From assembly GCA_027314825.1 (NCBI GenBank), contig DAHVAB010000012.1, positions 1 through 17,863 of the forward strand: DNA of 17,863 nt, read 5' to 3'. The position numbers and the translations under genes were made by a program. Shown here one piece after another: positions 8,724-15,199 of this stretch. The DNA comes from Solirubrobacterales bacterium. Its GTDB lineage: Bacteria > Actinomycetota > Thermoleophilia > Solirubrobacterales > Solirubrobacteraceae. Positions within the stretch are counted from its first letter, which is position 1. Each line of letters begins with the position of its first letter. Under the pieces are notes generated by a model. That model saw nothing but the letters and a program-made list of their open reading frames with translations, was not told the origin of the DNA and searched no databases.

Positions 8724-8895
8724 ACGGGCCGGCCGGCGACGGCCGCGTGTGATCTCGGTCCTGCCGCCCCCGGCGAGGCGGCCGCCGCCGCGGCCGGGCA
8801 TCATGTGCGGCCTGCCTGCCTGCTGGCCGCCACTGCCGCCGGCCGGCGCAGCGCAGCGCCGTAGCCGCCAATCCCGAACCAAAGACGAGGAGAAC
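8724..8895. other. Intergenic region upstream of ndk with two small hairpins
   Basis: The 172-nt gap holds GCGGCC (8807-8812) / GGCCGC (8825-8830), whose 12-nt loop is made of TGCC repeats, and GGCGC (8845-8849) / GCGCC (8856-8860) with a 6-nt loop. Neither is followed by a T-run. No clear -10/-35 pair is visible. AGGAG at 8888-8892 is the ndk ribosome binding site, with only 3 nt between it and the ATG. Confidence 0.3.
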
Positions 8896-9306
8896 ATGGA
8901 GAGAACCCTGATCCTGATCAAGCCCGACGCCTTCGAGCGCTCGCTCTTCGGCGAGATCATCGCCCGGTTCGAGCGCAAGGGGCTGCGCCTGGCGGCGATG
9001 AGGCAGATGACGATGAGCCGGGAGCTGGCGGAACGCCATTACGCCGAGCACGCCGAGCGGCCGTTCTTCGGTGAGCTGGTCGACTTCATCACCTCCGGGC
9101 CGCTGGTCGCGATCGCGCTGGAGGGGCACGACGCCGTCACCGCGGCGCGACAGCTGATCGGGGCCACCAACCCGCTGGAGGCGGCGCCCGGCTCGATCAG
9201 GGGCGAGTTTGCGACCGAGACGGGCCGCAACATGGTCCACGGCTCCGACTCCCCGGAGTCGGCGACGCGCGAGCTGGCCCTGTTCTTCGGAGATGAGCTG
9301 GGCTGA
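8896..9306 (+). CDS. ndk: Nucleoside diphosphate kinase
   Basis: Ndk transfers the gamma phosphate of ATP to other nucleoside diphosphates through a phosphohistidine. The 136-aa product has standard length. Recognisable elements are the start ERTLILIKPDA (Lys9 in the nucleotide site), NPLEAAPGSIRGEFA (around 92-106) and NMVHGSDS with active-site His115. I chose ATG 8896 because it matches the conserved start and has AGGAG just upstream; the frame is open farther 5' but that stretch resembles non-coding GC-rich DNA. It is probably transcribed on its own or with maf, whose start lies 108 nt downstream. Confidence 0.97.
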   Translation: MERTLILIKPDAFERSLFGEIIARFERKGLRLAAMRQMTMSRELAERHYAEHAERPFFGELVDFITSGPLVAIALEGHDAVTAARQLIGATNPLEAAPGSIRGEFATETGRNMVHGSDSPESATRELALFFGDELG

Positions 9307-9414
9307 CCGTGCCGTCCGCGGCCCGGCCAGCGCTCTGCCGGAGGCCGATGACCGCCGCCTTCGGCCCGATGATGTGAGCACCGTGACCCCGTCCTGGCGT
9401 CTACGCCTCTGGGC

Positions 9415-9972
9415 ATGCTGATCCTCGCCTCGCGCGCGCCGCAGCGCGTCGCGGTCCTCACTCGGCTGGGCGTGAGCTTCCAAGCGCGCCCCGCCGACGT
9501 GGAGGAGCTCGAAGAGGGCCCGCCGCGTAGGGCCGCGCTGCACAATGCGCTGTTGAAGGCGCAGGCGGTGCTGCGCCCCGGCTCCGGCGAGGTGGTGCTC
9601 GGCGTCGATACGGTCGTCGAGCTGGACGGAGAGATGTACGGCAAGCCGGCGGACGAGCAGCAGGCGCGCGCGACGTTGAGCGCGCTCTCGGGCAGAACCC
9701 ACGCGGTGCACAGCGGGATTGCGCTGCTGGCTGCGGATGGCACGCCGGCGCGCACGGCGCTCGTCAGCACCGCGGTGAGCTTCAGGGAGCTGGGCGCGAG
9801 GCAGATCGAGCGCTACATCGCCACCGGTGAGTGGCGCGGCAGGGCCGGCGGCTACGCGATCCAGGGCGCGGGCACCGCGCTGGTGCGCCGGATCGAGGGC
9901 GAGTACGAGAACGTCGTCGGCCTGCCCGTGGCGGGCCTGCTCGACCTCTGCCCCGATCTGCTGGACGCCTGA
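9415..9972 (+). CDS. maf: Maf-family nucleoside triphosphate pyrophosphatase
   Basis: Maf proteins hydrolyse non-canonical or selected canonical nucleoside triphosphates (dTTP/UTP or m7GTP types) to the monophosphate. The 185-aa product has LASRAPQR (4-11) where many members have LASxSPRR, then VLGVDTVVELDG with Asp65, the GKP motif with Lys77, LSGRTHAVHSGIAL, and the C-terminal AGGYAIQGAG...ENVVGLPV. The substitution of PRR by PQR is worth noting, since the first arginine contacts phosphate in the family; the rest is well preserved, so it is likely active. ATG 9415 gives the expected N-terminus directly at the first strand. No ribosome binding site is visible, so initiation may be leaderless. 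Substrate class cannot be decided from what I can see. Confidence 0.95.
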   Translation: MLILASRAPQRVAVLTRLGVSFQARPADVEELEEGPPRRAALHNALLKAQAVLRPGSGEVVLGVDTVVELDGEMYGKPADEQQARATLSALSGRTHAVHSGIALLAADGTPARTALVSTAVSFRELGARQIERYIATGEWRGRAGGYAIQGAGTALVRRIEGEYENVVGLPVAGLLDLCPDLLDA

Positions 9973-10011
9973 GCGGCCCGGGGTCGGCCGCCCGGTCCTG
10001 CATCAGGCCAT

Positions 10012-10035
10012 GCAGCCTGCGCGCAAGCGCGCTGC
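10012..10035 (+). terminator. Hairpin with GCAA tetraloop after maf
   Basis: GCAGC (10012-10016) pairs with GCTGC (10031-10035), and GCGC (10019-10022) pairs with GCGC (10027-10030), with a two-base bulge and a GCAA loop (a GNRA tetraloop). That makes a stem of nine base pairs starting 40 nt after the maf stop and ending 18 nt before the mreB -10 element. There is no T-run, so it could be a U-less terminator or an mRNA 3' end structure. Confidence 0.35.
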
Positions 10036-10053
10036 GGGCGACGGGCCGTTCGC

Positions 10054-10059
10054 TAGACT
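10054..10059 (+). promoter_or_regulatory. Putative -10 element (TAGACT) of the mreB operon
   Basis: TAGACT is identical to the hexamer ahead of valS and fits TAnnnT. Transcription would begin about 10065-10067, giving a leader of about 100 nt before the mreB ATG. No good -35 match is seen. A GTG codon lies at 10067, right at the expected transcription start. Confidence 0.4.
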
Positions 10060-10066
10060 GCCCGCC

Positions 10067-10186
10067 GTGCGAGCCGGTTCCCGTATGGCGCGCGCCGGAT
10101 GGCGCGCAGGCGGGAAGAACCCCAGGCCCGTCAGGCCTGATCCGGCTACGTGCGGTCTCGATCAATGGGCATATTCAGCTATCTGA
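10067..10186 (+). CDS. Possible leaderless upstream ORF (39 aa) overlapping the mreB start
   Basis: GTG 10067 sits where a transcript driven by the TAGACT element would start, so it could be a leaderless start. The frame runs 39 codons to a TGA at 10184-10186, ending 22 nt inside mreB in another frame. The peptide is Arg/Pro-rich with no recognisable domain. This is a candidate regulatory ORF only; an ORF of this length is common by chance in GC-rich DNA. Confidence 0.2.
   Translation: MRAGSRMARAGWRAGGKNPRPVRPDPATCGLDQWAYSAI
10123..10139 (+). promoter_or_regulatory. Perfect hairpin in the mreB leader
   Basis: CAGGCC (10123-10128), a CGTCA loop and GGCCTG (10134-10139) form a 6-bp hairpin 25 nt upstream of the mreB ATG. 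mreB has no clear ribosome binding site (the last bases are TGCGGTCTCGATCA), so this structure may influence initiation. Confidence 0.35.
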
Positions 10187-11214
10187 CCGGTTTCGGCGGC
10201 CGCGACATGGCGGTCGATCTCGGCACCGCCAACACGCTCGTCTACGTGCGAGGCCGCGGCATCGTGCTCTCAGAGCCGAGCGTGGTGGCGATCGACTCCC
10301 GCTCGGGCGAGGTGCACGCGGTCGGGATCGAGGCCAAGCGGATGCTGGGGCGCACGCCCGGCTCGATCCAGGCGATCAGGCCGCTGAAGGACGGCGTGAT
10401 CGCCGACTTCGACGTGACTGAGGAAATGCTGCGGCACTTCATCCAGAAGGTCCATCAGAACCGCTTCGCCCATCCACGGGTGGTCGTCTGCGTGCCCTCC
10501 GGGGTGACCGGGGTGGAGAAGCGGGCGGTCGAAGAGGCGTGCCTCTCTGCCGGCGCGCGGGCCGCCTACCTGATCGAGGAGCCGATGGCGGCTGCGATCG
10601 GGGCGGGGCTGCCGGTCGGCGAGCCGACCGGGTCGATGGTCGTGGACATCGGTGGCGGCACCTCTGAGGTGGCGGTGATATCGCTCGGCGGGATCGTCGT
10701 CTCCCAGTCGATCAGGGTCGGCGGCGATGAGCTCGATGAGGCGATCATCAACTACGCCAAGCGCGAGTACAAGCTTCTGATCGGCCAGCAGACCGCCGAG
10801 GAGCTGAAGCTCGAGGTCGGCTCGGCCTGCCCGATGGAGGAGGAGCTGCAGGCGGAGATCCGGGGGCGCGACATGGTCTCCGGGCTGCCGAAGACGGTGG
10901 TGATCACCAGCGAGGAGATCCGACAGGCGCTGGAGGAGCCGCTCTCGCAGATCGTCGAGGCGGTCAAGGAGACGCTCGATCGGACTCCGCCGGAGCTGGC
11001 ATCGGACATCATGGACCGGGGGATAATGCTGGCCGGCGGCGGCTCGCTGCTGCAGGGACTGGACGTCCGCCTGCGCGAGGAGACGCAGATGCCGGCGCAT
11101 GTCGCGGAGTCGCCTCTGACCTGCGTGGCGGTCGGCTCAGGCCGCTCGCTGGAGGAGTTCGAGACGATCCACCGGGCCAATCGGACCTCCTCGCGCAGCC
11201 GCAGACGCCGCTAG
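10165..11214 (+). CDS. mreB: Rod-shape-determining protein MreB (actin-like)
   Basis: MreB polymerises on the inner face of the membrane and positions the elongation machinery. The 349-aa product has the actin-fold signatures: phosphate-1 loop VDLGTANTLVY (17-27), IEEPMAAAIGAGLPV (137-151), phosphate-2 loop VVDIGGGTSEVAVISLGG (159-176) and the adenosine motif LAGGGSLLQGLD near 290. The N-terminus MGIFSYLTGFGGRDM is amphipathic, suitable for membrane contact. I chose ATG 10165 over an in-frame GTG at 10150 because the family starts here. The C-terminus adds a basic SSRSRRRR tail. It is the first gene of an operon-like series with mreC, mreD, mrdA and rodA. Glutamate is almost always GAG (only two GAA), in contrast with mreC and mrdA. 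Confidence 0.98.
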   Translation: MGIFSYLTGFGGRDMAVDLGTANTLVYVRGRGIVLSEPSVVAIDSRSGEVHAVGIEAKRMLGRTPGSIQAIRPLKDGVIADFDVTEEMLRHFIQKVHQNRFAHPRVVVCVPSGVTGVEKRAVEEACLSAGARAAYLIEEPMAAAIGAGLPVGEPTGSMVVDIGGGTSEVAVISLGGIVVSQSIRVGGDELDEAIINYAKREYKLLIGQQTAEELKLEVGSACPMEEELQAEIRGRDMVSGLPKTVVITSEEIRQALEEPLSQIVEAVKETLDRTPPELASDIMDRGIMLAGGGSLLQGLDVRLREETQMPAHVAESPLTCVAVGSGRSLEEFETIHRANRTSSRSRRRR

Positions 11215-11269
11215 CCTCTTGGGTCGGGCTGCGCCCCGCGCCGGCGAGGCGCGGCGGCATGCTCGGGCG

Positions 11270-11292
11270 TACTCTGTTCACTGACCACTGAC
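11270..11292 (+). promoter_or_regulatory. TACTCT -10-like hexamer followed by a 7-nt tandem repeat upstream of mreC
   Basis: TACTCT (11270-11275) fits TAnnnT. It is followed by two head-to-tail copies of CACTGAC (11279-11285 and 11286-11292), and then by the mreC ribosome binding site GGGAAGG (11301-11307). The 99-nt mreB-mreC gap could therefore hold an internal promoter. No convincing -35 element is present. Confidence 0.25.
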
Positions 11293-11313
11293 GCAGTCTC
11301 GGGAAGGCAATCC

Positions 11314-12261
11314 TTGTACGGCAAGACGGTCCGGCGTCGGCGCGCACTGCTGCTGGTGCTCGTCGTGATCTCCCTGGTGCTGCTGACCGCCTACTTCGGC
11401 GAGTCGGCAGGCGGAGGGCTGCACTCGGTCCAGCGGGGCTTTCTCACCGTGATCTCCCCGATCCAGGACGGCGCAAACGCGGCGCTGAAGCCGGTGCGCG
11501 GCGTGTTCAGCTTCTTCGGGGAAGTGCTGCACTCCAACAGCCGCGTGGCGCAGCTGCGTCGCGAGGTCGACAGGCTGCGCCGGGAACGGATCGCAGAACA
11601 GGAGAAGATGCGCGCGGATCGGGAACTCGTCGGCATTCGGAGCCTGGAACGCAAGGTCGGGCCGGGCGCCTACCGGGGCGTGGTGACGAATGTCGATGCG
11701 CAGTCGGCGAACCTCTGGTATTCGACGGTCGACATCGAAGCGGGCAGCTCCGAAGGCGTCGCGATCAACGATCCGGTGGTCAACGGAGAAGGCCTCGTCG
11801 GCAAGGTCACGCAGGTCGCCCCCGACGGCGCCCAGGTGAGCCTGATCACCGACAGCACGGTCGGCGTCTCCGCACGACTCTCCGGCAGCGGCGCGGTCGG
11901 GCTGATCCAGCCGAAGGTCGGCGACCCCGAAGACCTGCTCATGCAGTACCTGCCGACGAACCTGAACATCGTGCCGGGCGACCTGGTCGTCACCTCCGGC
12001 ACCGTCTCCGGCGAAGGCGAATCGTTGTTCCCGCCCGGCATCCCGGTCGGCACGGTCAGCTCGGTCGCCGAAGAAAGCCCGAAGTCGGTGAACGTGCGCC
12101 CGGCCGCGGAACTGCACAACCTGAACGTCGTGAAGGTGCTCACGGTCGCGCCCGGCTCGCGCGTGCAGCGCGTCAGCAACGCGATCGCCAAGATGCCCCC
12201 CGGCCGCCAGACGGGGGCGGCGGCCGGCACCGGCGTCGCCCAGGTGGGGGGCGGCGGATGA
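11314..12261 (+). CDS. mreC: Rod-shape-determining protein MreC
   Basis: MreC is a bitopic membrane protein whose extracytoplasmic part binds and activates PBP2. The 315-aa product has a basic cytosolic N-terminus (KTVRRRR), one membrane span at about 11-28, a coiled coil at about 76-115 (VAQLRREVDRLRRERIAEQE), and the two-barrel beta domain from about 120 (YRGVVTNVDAQSANLWYSTVDIEAGSSEGV, VGKVTQVAPDGAQVSLITD, IVPGDLVVTSG, FPPGIPVGTV). The start is TTG 11314, supported by GGGAAGG six nt upstream and by the fit of the N-terminus; no ATG is available. From about 11,510 onward glutamate is mostly GAA (14 GAA against 3 GAG in the whole gene by my count). The stop overlaps an ATG that opens a 22-codon mini-ORF leading to mreD. 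Confidence 0.96.
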   Translation: MYGKTVRRRRALLLVLVVISLVLLTAYFGESAGGGLHSVQRGFLTVISPIQDGANAALKPVRGVFSFFGEVLHSNSRVAQLRREVDRLRRERIAEQEKMRADRELVGIRSLERKVGPGAYRGVVTNVDAQSANLWYSTVDIEAGSSEGVAINDPVVNGEGLVGKVTQVAPDGAQVSLITDSTVGVSARLSGSGAVGLIQPKVGDPEDLLMQYLPTNLNIVPGDLVVTSGTVSGEGESLFPPGIPVGTVSSVAEESPKSVNVRPAAELHNLNVVKVLTVAPGSRVQRVSNAIAKMPPGRQTGAAAGTGVAQVGGGG

Positions 12262-12326
12262 GCGCATCGACGTTCCGGTGTGGGCGTGCGCTGCGCAGGG
12301 TGGATCGGCCCCGGGGCGGCCGATGA
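12258..12326 (+). CDS. 22-codon mini-ORF bridging mreC and mreD
   Basis: Its ATG (12258-12260) overlaps the mreC TGA, and its own TGA (12324-12326) overlaps the mreD ATG (12323-12325), so both ends form ATGA junctions. The peptide begins MSASTFRCGR and is rich in Arg, with no recognisable domain. A ribosome finishing mreC could translate it and be delivered to the mreD start. It may serve only as a coupling relay, or be chance. Confidence 0.35.
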   Translation: MSASTFRCGRALRRVDRPRGGR

Positions 12327-12907
12327 GCTCGTCGAGCTCTCAGGGCGCCCTCGCGCTGCGGATCGCCGCCGTCGCGGTCGTGGTCGTCTTCCTGCAGATC
12401 GGGGTCGTCGCGGAGGTGCCCATCTTCGGGGTGAGCGTGGAACTGACGCCGCTGCTGGCCGCGTTCGTCGGCCTGCTCTGCGGCTCGGTCGCCGGCGCCG
12501 CGGCGGGCTTCTGCATCGGGCTGCTGGTCGATCTCTGCCTCGTGCAGACGCTCGGGATCAACTCGCTGCTGTTCACGCTGATCGGCTTCTGGGCGGGACG
12601 GCTGCAGGAGCTGCGCGATCCGCAGGGGGCGCTGATCCCGGTCATCGTCGGTGCCGCTGCGGCCGCGACCGCGTTCGTCGGCTACTCGGTGATCGAGTTC
12701 CTGCTCGGAGTCGATGCGCCGGTCAGCTTTGAGCTGCTGCGCCAGATCGTGCTCGGGATCGTGGTGGACACCGTCGTGGCGCTGCCGTTCTGGATGATCG
12801 TGCGTCGCGCCCTGCAGGGTGGCCTGCCGAAGGATCCGCGCCGGCGCCGGCGCGCCAGGCGCTCATACTCGACCGGCGGGCTCAGCCCGATCTCTCGCCG
12901 AGCATGA
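12323..12907 (+). CDS. mreD: Rod-shape-determining protein MreD
   Basis: MreD is a small polytopic membrane protein of the elongation complex. The 194-aa product has about five hydrophobic segments (roughly 10-29, 41-68, 77-92, 101-127 and 140-162). It carries the family-like pattern GFCIGLLVDLCLVQTLGINSLLFTLIGFWAGRL (given here as the region 62-93, with Asp70 and Gly78 prominent) and a late VVDTVVALPFW. The basic C-terminus (DPRRRRRARR) is likely cytosolic. I chose ATG 12323, which starts just before the first span; a GTG at 12278 in frame would add a non-hydrophobic, unconvincing extension. The stop overlaps the mrdA ATG (ATGA), so the two are coupled. Glutamate is mostly GAG here, unlike both neighbours. 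Confidence 0.92.
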   Translation: MSSSSSQGALALRIAAVAVVVVFLQIGVVAEVPIFGVSVELTPLLAAFVGLLCGSVAGAAAGFCIGLLVDLCLVQTLGINSLLFTLIGFWAGRLQELRDPQGALIPVIVGAAAAATAFVGYSVIEFLLGVDAPVSFELLRQIVLGIVVDTVVALPFWMIVRRALQGGLPKDPRRRRRARRSYSTGGLSPISRRA

Positions 12908-15108
12908 GCCTCGACCCCCTGCAGAAGCCCGAGTCGCGCGCGCCGGTCTCGCCGCAGATCGCGCTGCGCGTCGCAGCGCTCGGAACCCTCGCGCTGGTGA
13001 TGTTCGGCATCATCTTCTTCCGCCTGTGGTACCTGCAGATCCTCACCGGAGAACACTATGTCGCTCAGCAGGCCGCCCAGCGCGAACGGCCGCTGCCGAT
13101 CGCCGCTCCCCGCGGGCAGATCCTCGCAAGGGGCGGTCAGGTGCTCGTCTCCTCGAAGACGACCAACGACGTGCAGATCATCCCCTCGCAGCTCCCGCCC
13201 GGGCTCGAAGGTCAGCTGACCAAGTACAAAGAAGCGCTCGAAGCGGCCGAAAAGAAGACCCTCGACTACAGGGCGCAGCTCAAGGACTTCCAGGGCGCGC
13301 ACCCGCATGTCAAGCGGCTCGCCCCGAGCAGCCGCAGGCAGCTGCGGCTGCTGCAGCGCGAGGCGAACGCGCTGCCGCACGTGCGCGTCGCGCCACTGCC
13401 GGCCTCTGATGGCAGGTTGCGCTCGCTGTTTCGGCGGCTCGGCGCGCTGTTGCACATCAAGCCACGGGCGATCGACGAAGAGGTGGTGCGCAGCGTCGAT
13501 GCGACGTCGTATGCGCCGGTGACGATCGACACCGCGACCGGTCCCGGCCCGCGCACCGTGCTCGGCGAGCGCCAGGGCGAATTCCCCGGCGTGGTCCAGC
13601 GGCCGGTCGACACGACCGCCTACCCGTTCAAGGAAATGGCCGCCCAGATCTTCGGCCATGTCGGTCCCGTCAGCGAACCTGAGCTCAAGCAGAAGAAAGG
13701 ACCCTACAAAGGGATGCAGGCGGGCACGATCGTCGGCCAGAACGGGCTGGAGTACTACTACGACAAGTACCTGCAGGGCACTCCCGGCAAGGAACGCATA
13801 CAGGTCAACGCCAGCGGCGAACCGTTGCCCTCCACGCTTGCGCCGCTGGCGCCGAAGCCGGGCTTCAACCTGCAGACGACGATCGACCTGCCGCTGCAGA
13901 AGGCGGGCGAAACGGCGCTGCGCGGCGAGATCAAGATCGCCAACGAAACCGGCAGGCCGGCCGACGGCGGCGCGTTCGTCGTGCTCGACCCGGTCAACGG
14001 CGAAGTGCTCGCGATGGCCTCATATCCGAGCTACAACCCGGAAGTGTTCACCAAGCCGATCAGCGAAGCCGAATACGAACGCCTGTTCCCATCCGGAATC
14101 CCCAGCTCGGGCGGCCAGCCGCTGCTCAACAGGGCCGTCGAAGACGGCTACGCGACCGGCTCCGCGTTCAAGCCGATCACCTCGATCGGGGCGCTGGAAG
14201 CGGGGGTGATCACACCCACCGAAACCTTCGGCGCGGGCAAATGCCTCGACTATCACGGGCAGCCGTACTGCAACGCGGCATACATGGAATTCGGCAACGT
14301 CGCGCTGGCCCAGGCGCTCGAAGTCTCCTCGGACACCTACTTCTACACGGTCGGCATGCGGGCGAACGCCTACGGTCCGGTGATCCAGCGGATGGCGCAC
14401 CGGCTGGGCATCGGGCGGGAAACCGGAATCGACCTGCCGAGCGAGCTGGAAGGCGTCATCCCCGACAAAGAATGGCTCGAAGGGCTGGTCGAAAAGGAAC
14501 GCAAGTGCACCCGCAAGGAACACAAACCGTGCGGCTACATCTTCGAACCGAACGCCATCTGGACCACCGGTGACAACATGAACCTCGCGGTCGGCCAGGG
14601 CTACCTGCTCACCTCGCCGCTGCAGATGGCGGTCGCCTGGTCGGCAGAGGTCAACGCCTACCGCACGGGCGGCGAGGCGACCGTGCCCACTCCGCACCTC
14701 GGCAAGCAGATAGACGAACCGAACGGGGCGCTCTGGCAGGCGTTGAAGTTCCCGCCGCGGCGCCGCTTCCATCTCAACCCCGAATACCTGCACTACATCT
14801 TCGAAGGCATCCACGACGGCACGGTCGGCCCAGGTGGGACCTCCACCAACGTGTGGGTCGGCTGGAACGAGGAAAAGTACCCCACCTACGGCAAGACGGG
14901 CACCGCCGAACGCGTCGGCCAGCTCGAACAGGCCTGGTACATGTGCTTCCTACAGTCGGCCAGCGGGCAGCGGCCGATCGTGATCGCGGTGACCGTCGAA
15001 CAGGGCGGCTATGGCGACCAGGCCGCCGCGCCGGTCGCGCGCGCGCTGGCGCAGCAGTACTACCACCAGCCGAAGGCGAAGCTGATCGCAGGGCAGGCGA
15101 TCCCCTAG
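12904..15108 (+). CDS. mrdA: Penicillin-binding protein 2 (elongasome transpeptidase)
   Basis: PBP2 is the class B transpeptidase that crosslinks peptidoglycan made by RodA. The 734-aa product has a short cytosolic N-terminus, one span at about 20-40, a pedestal domain starting with PRGQILARGGQVL (69-81), and a transpeptidase domain. Its active-site motifs are Ser420-x-x-Lys423 (TGSAFKPIT), SSD (475-477, in the SxN position, as in other PBP2s), and Lys664-Thr-Gly (GKTGTAE). Residues about 100-200 form an extra segment in the pedestal, rich in Lys, Glu, Arg and Leu (YKEALEAAEKK, then SRRQLRLLQREA), longer than in typical PBP2. Cys447/456 and Cys514/521-region pairs flank the active site. Glutamate codons are 39 GAA to 11 GAG by my count, reversed from most of the window. 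The start overlaps mreD. Confidence 0.97.
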   Translation: MSLDPLQKPESRAPVSPQIALRVAALGTLALVMFGIIFFRLWYLQILTGEHYVAQQAAQRERPLPIAAPRGQILARGGQVLVSSKTTNDVQIIPSQLPPGLEGQLTKYKEALEAAEKKTLDYRAQLKDFQGAHPHVKRLAPSSRRQLRLLQREANALPHVRVAPLPASDGRLRSLFRRLGALLHIKPRAIDEEVVRSVDATSYAPVTIDTATGPGPRTVLGERQGEFPGVVQRPVDTTAYPFKEMAAQIFGHVGPVSEPELKQKKGPYKGMQAGTIVGQNGLEYYYDKYLQGTPGKERIQVNASGEPLPSTLAPLAPKPGFNLQTTIDLPLQKAGETALRGEIKIANETGRPADGGAFVVLDPVNGEVLAMASYPSYNPEVFTKPISEAEYERLFPSGIPSSGGQPLLNRAVEDGYATGSAFKPITSIGALEAGVITPTETFGAGKCLDYHGQPYCNAAYMEFGNVALAQALEVSSDTYFYTVGMRANAYGPVIQRMAHRLGIGRETGIDLPSELEGVIPDKEWLEGLVEKERKCTRKEHKPCGYIFEPNAIWTTGDNMNLAVGQGYLLTSPLQMAVAWSAEVNAYRTGGEATVPTPHLGKQIDEPNGALWQALKFPPRRRFHLNPEYLHYIFEGIHDGTVGPGGTSTNVWVGWNEEKYPTYGKTGTAERVGQLEQAWYMCFLQSASGQRPIVIAVTVEQGGYGDQAAAPVARALAQQYYHQPKAKLIAGQAIP

Positions 15109-15120
15109 GTCGAGGTGCCG

Positions 15121-15195
15121 ATGTCGAAGCACTGCGAACACCTCCCAGAGCAGACCTCCCCGGCGGAGTCGATTCGACCGCTGCGCGAGCGCTGA
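15121..15195 (+). CDS. 24-codon mini-ORF bridging mrdA and rodA
   Basis: ATG 15121 is preceded by GAGGTG (15112-15117) at about 3 nt, a better ribosome binding site than rodA itself has. The frame ends with TGA at 15193-15195, only 4 nt before the rodA ATG. The peptide starts MSKHCEHLPEQ and is hydrophilic with no known domain. It fills most of the 91-nt gap and could pass ribosomes on to rodA. Chance cannot be excluded at this length. Confidence 0.35.
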   Translation: MSKHCEHLPEQTSPAESIRPLRER

Positions 15196-15199
15196 GCCG

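Noticed and set aside
10150..10164. GTG 10150 as the mreB start
   Set aside because: It adds five residues before the well-known MGxFSY start; ATG 10165 fits the family.
12278..12322. GTG 12278 as the mreD start
   Set aside because: The extension is not hydrophobic and has no ribosome binding site; ATG 12323 lies directly before the first membrane span.
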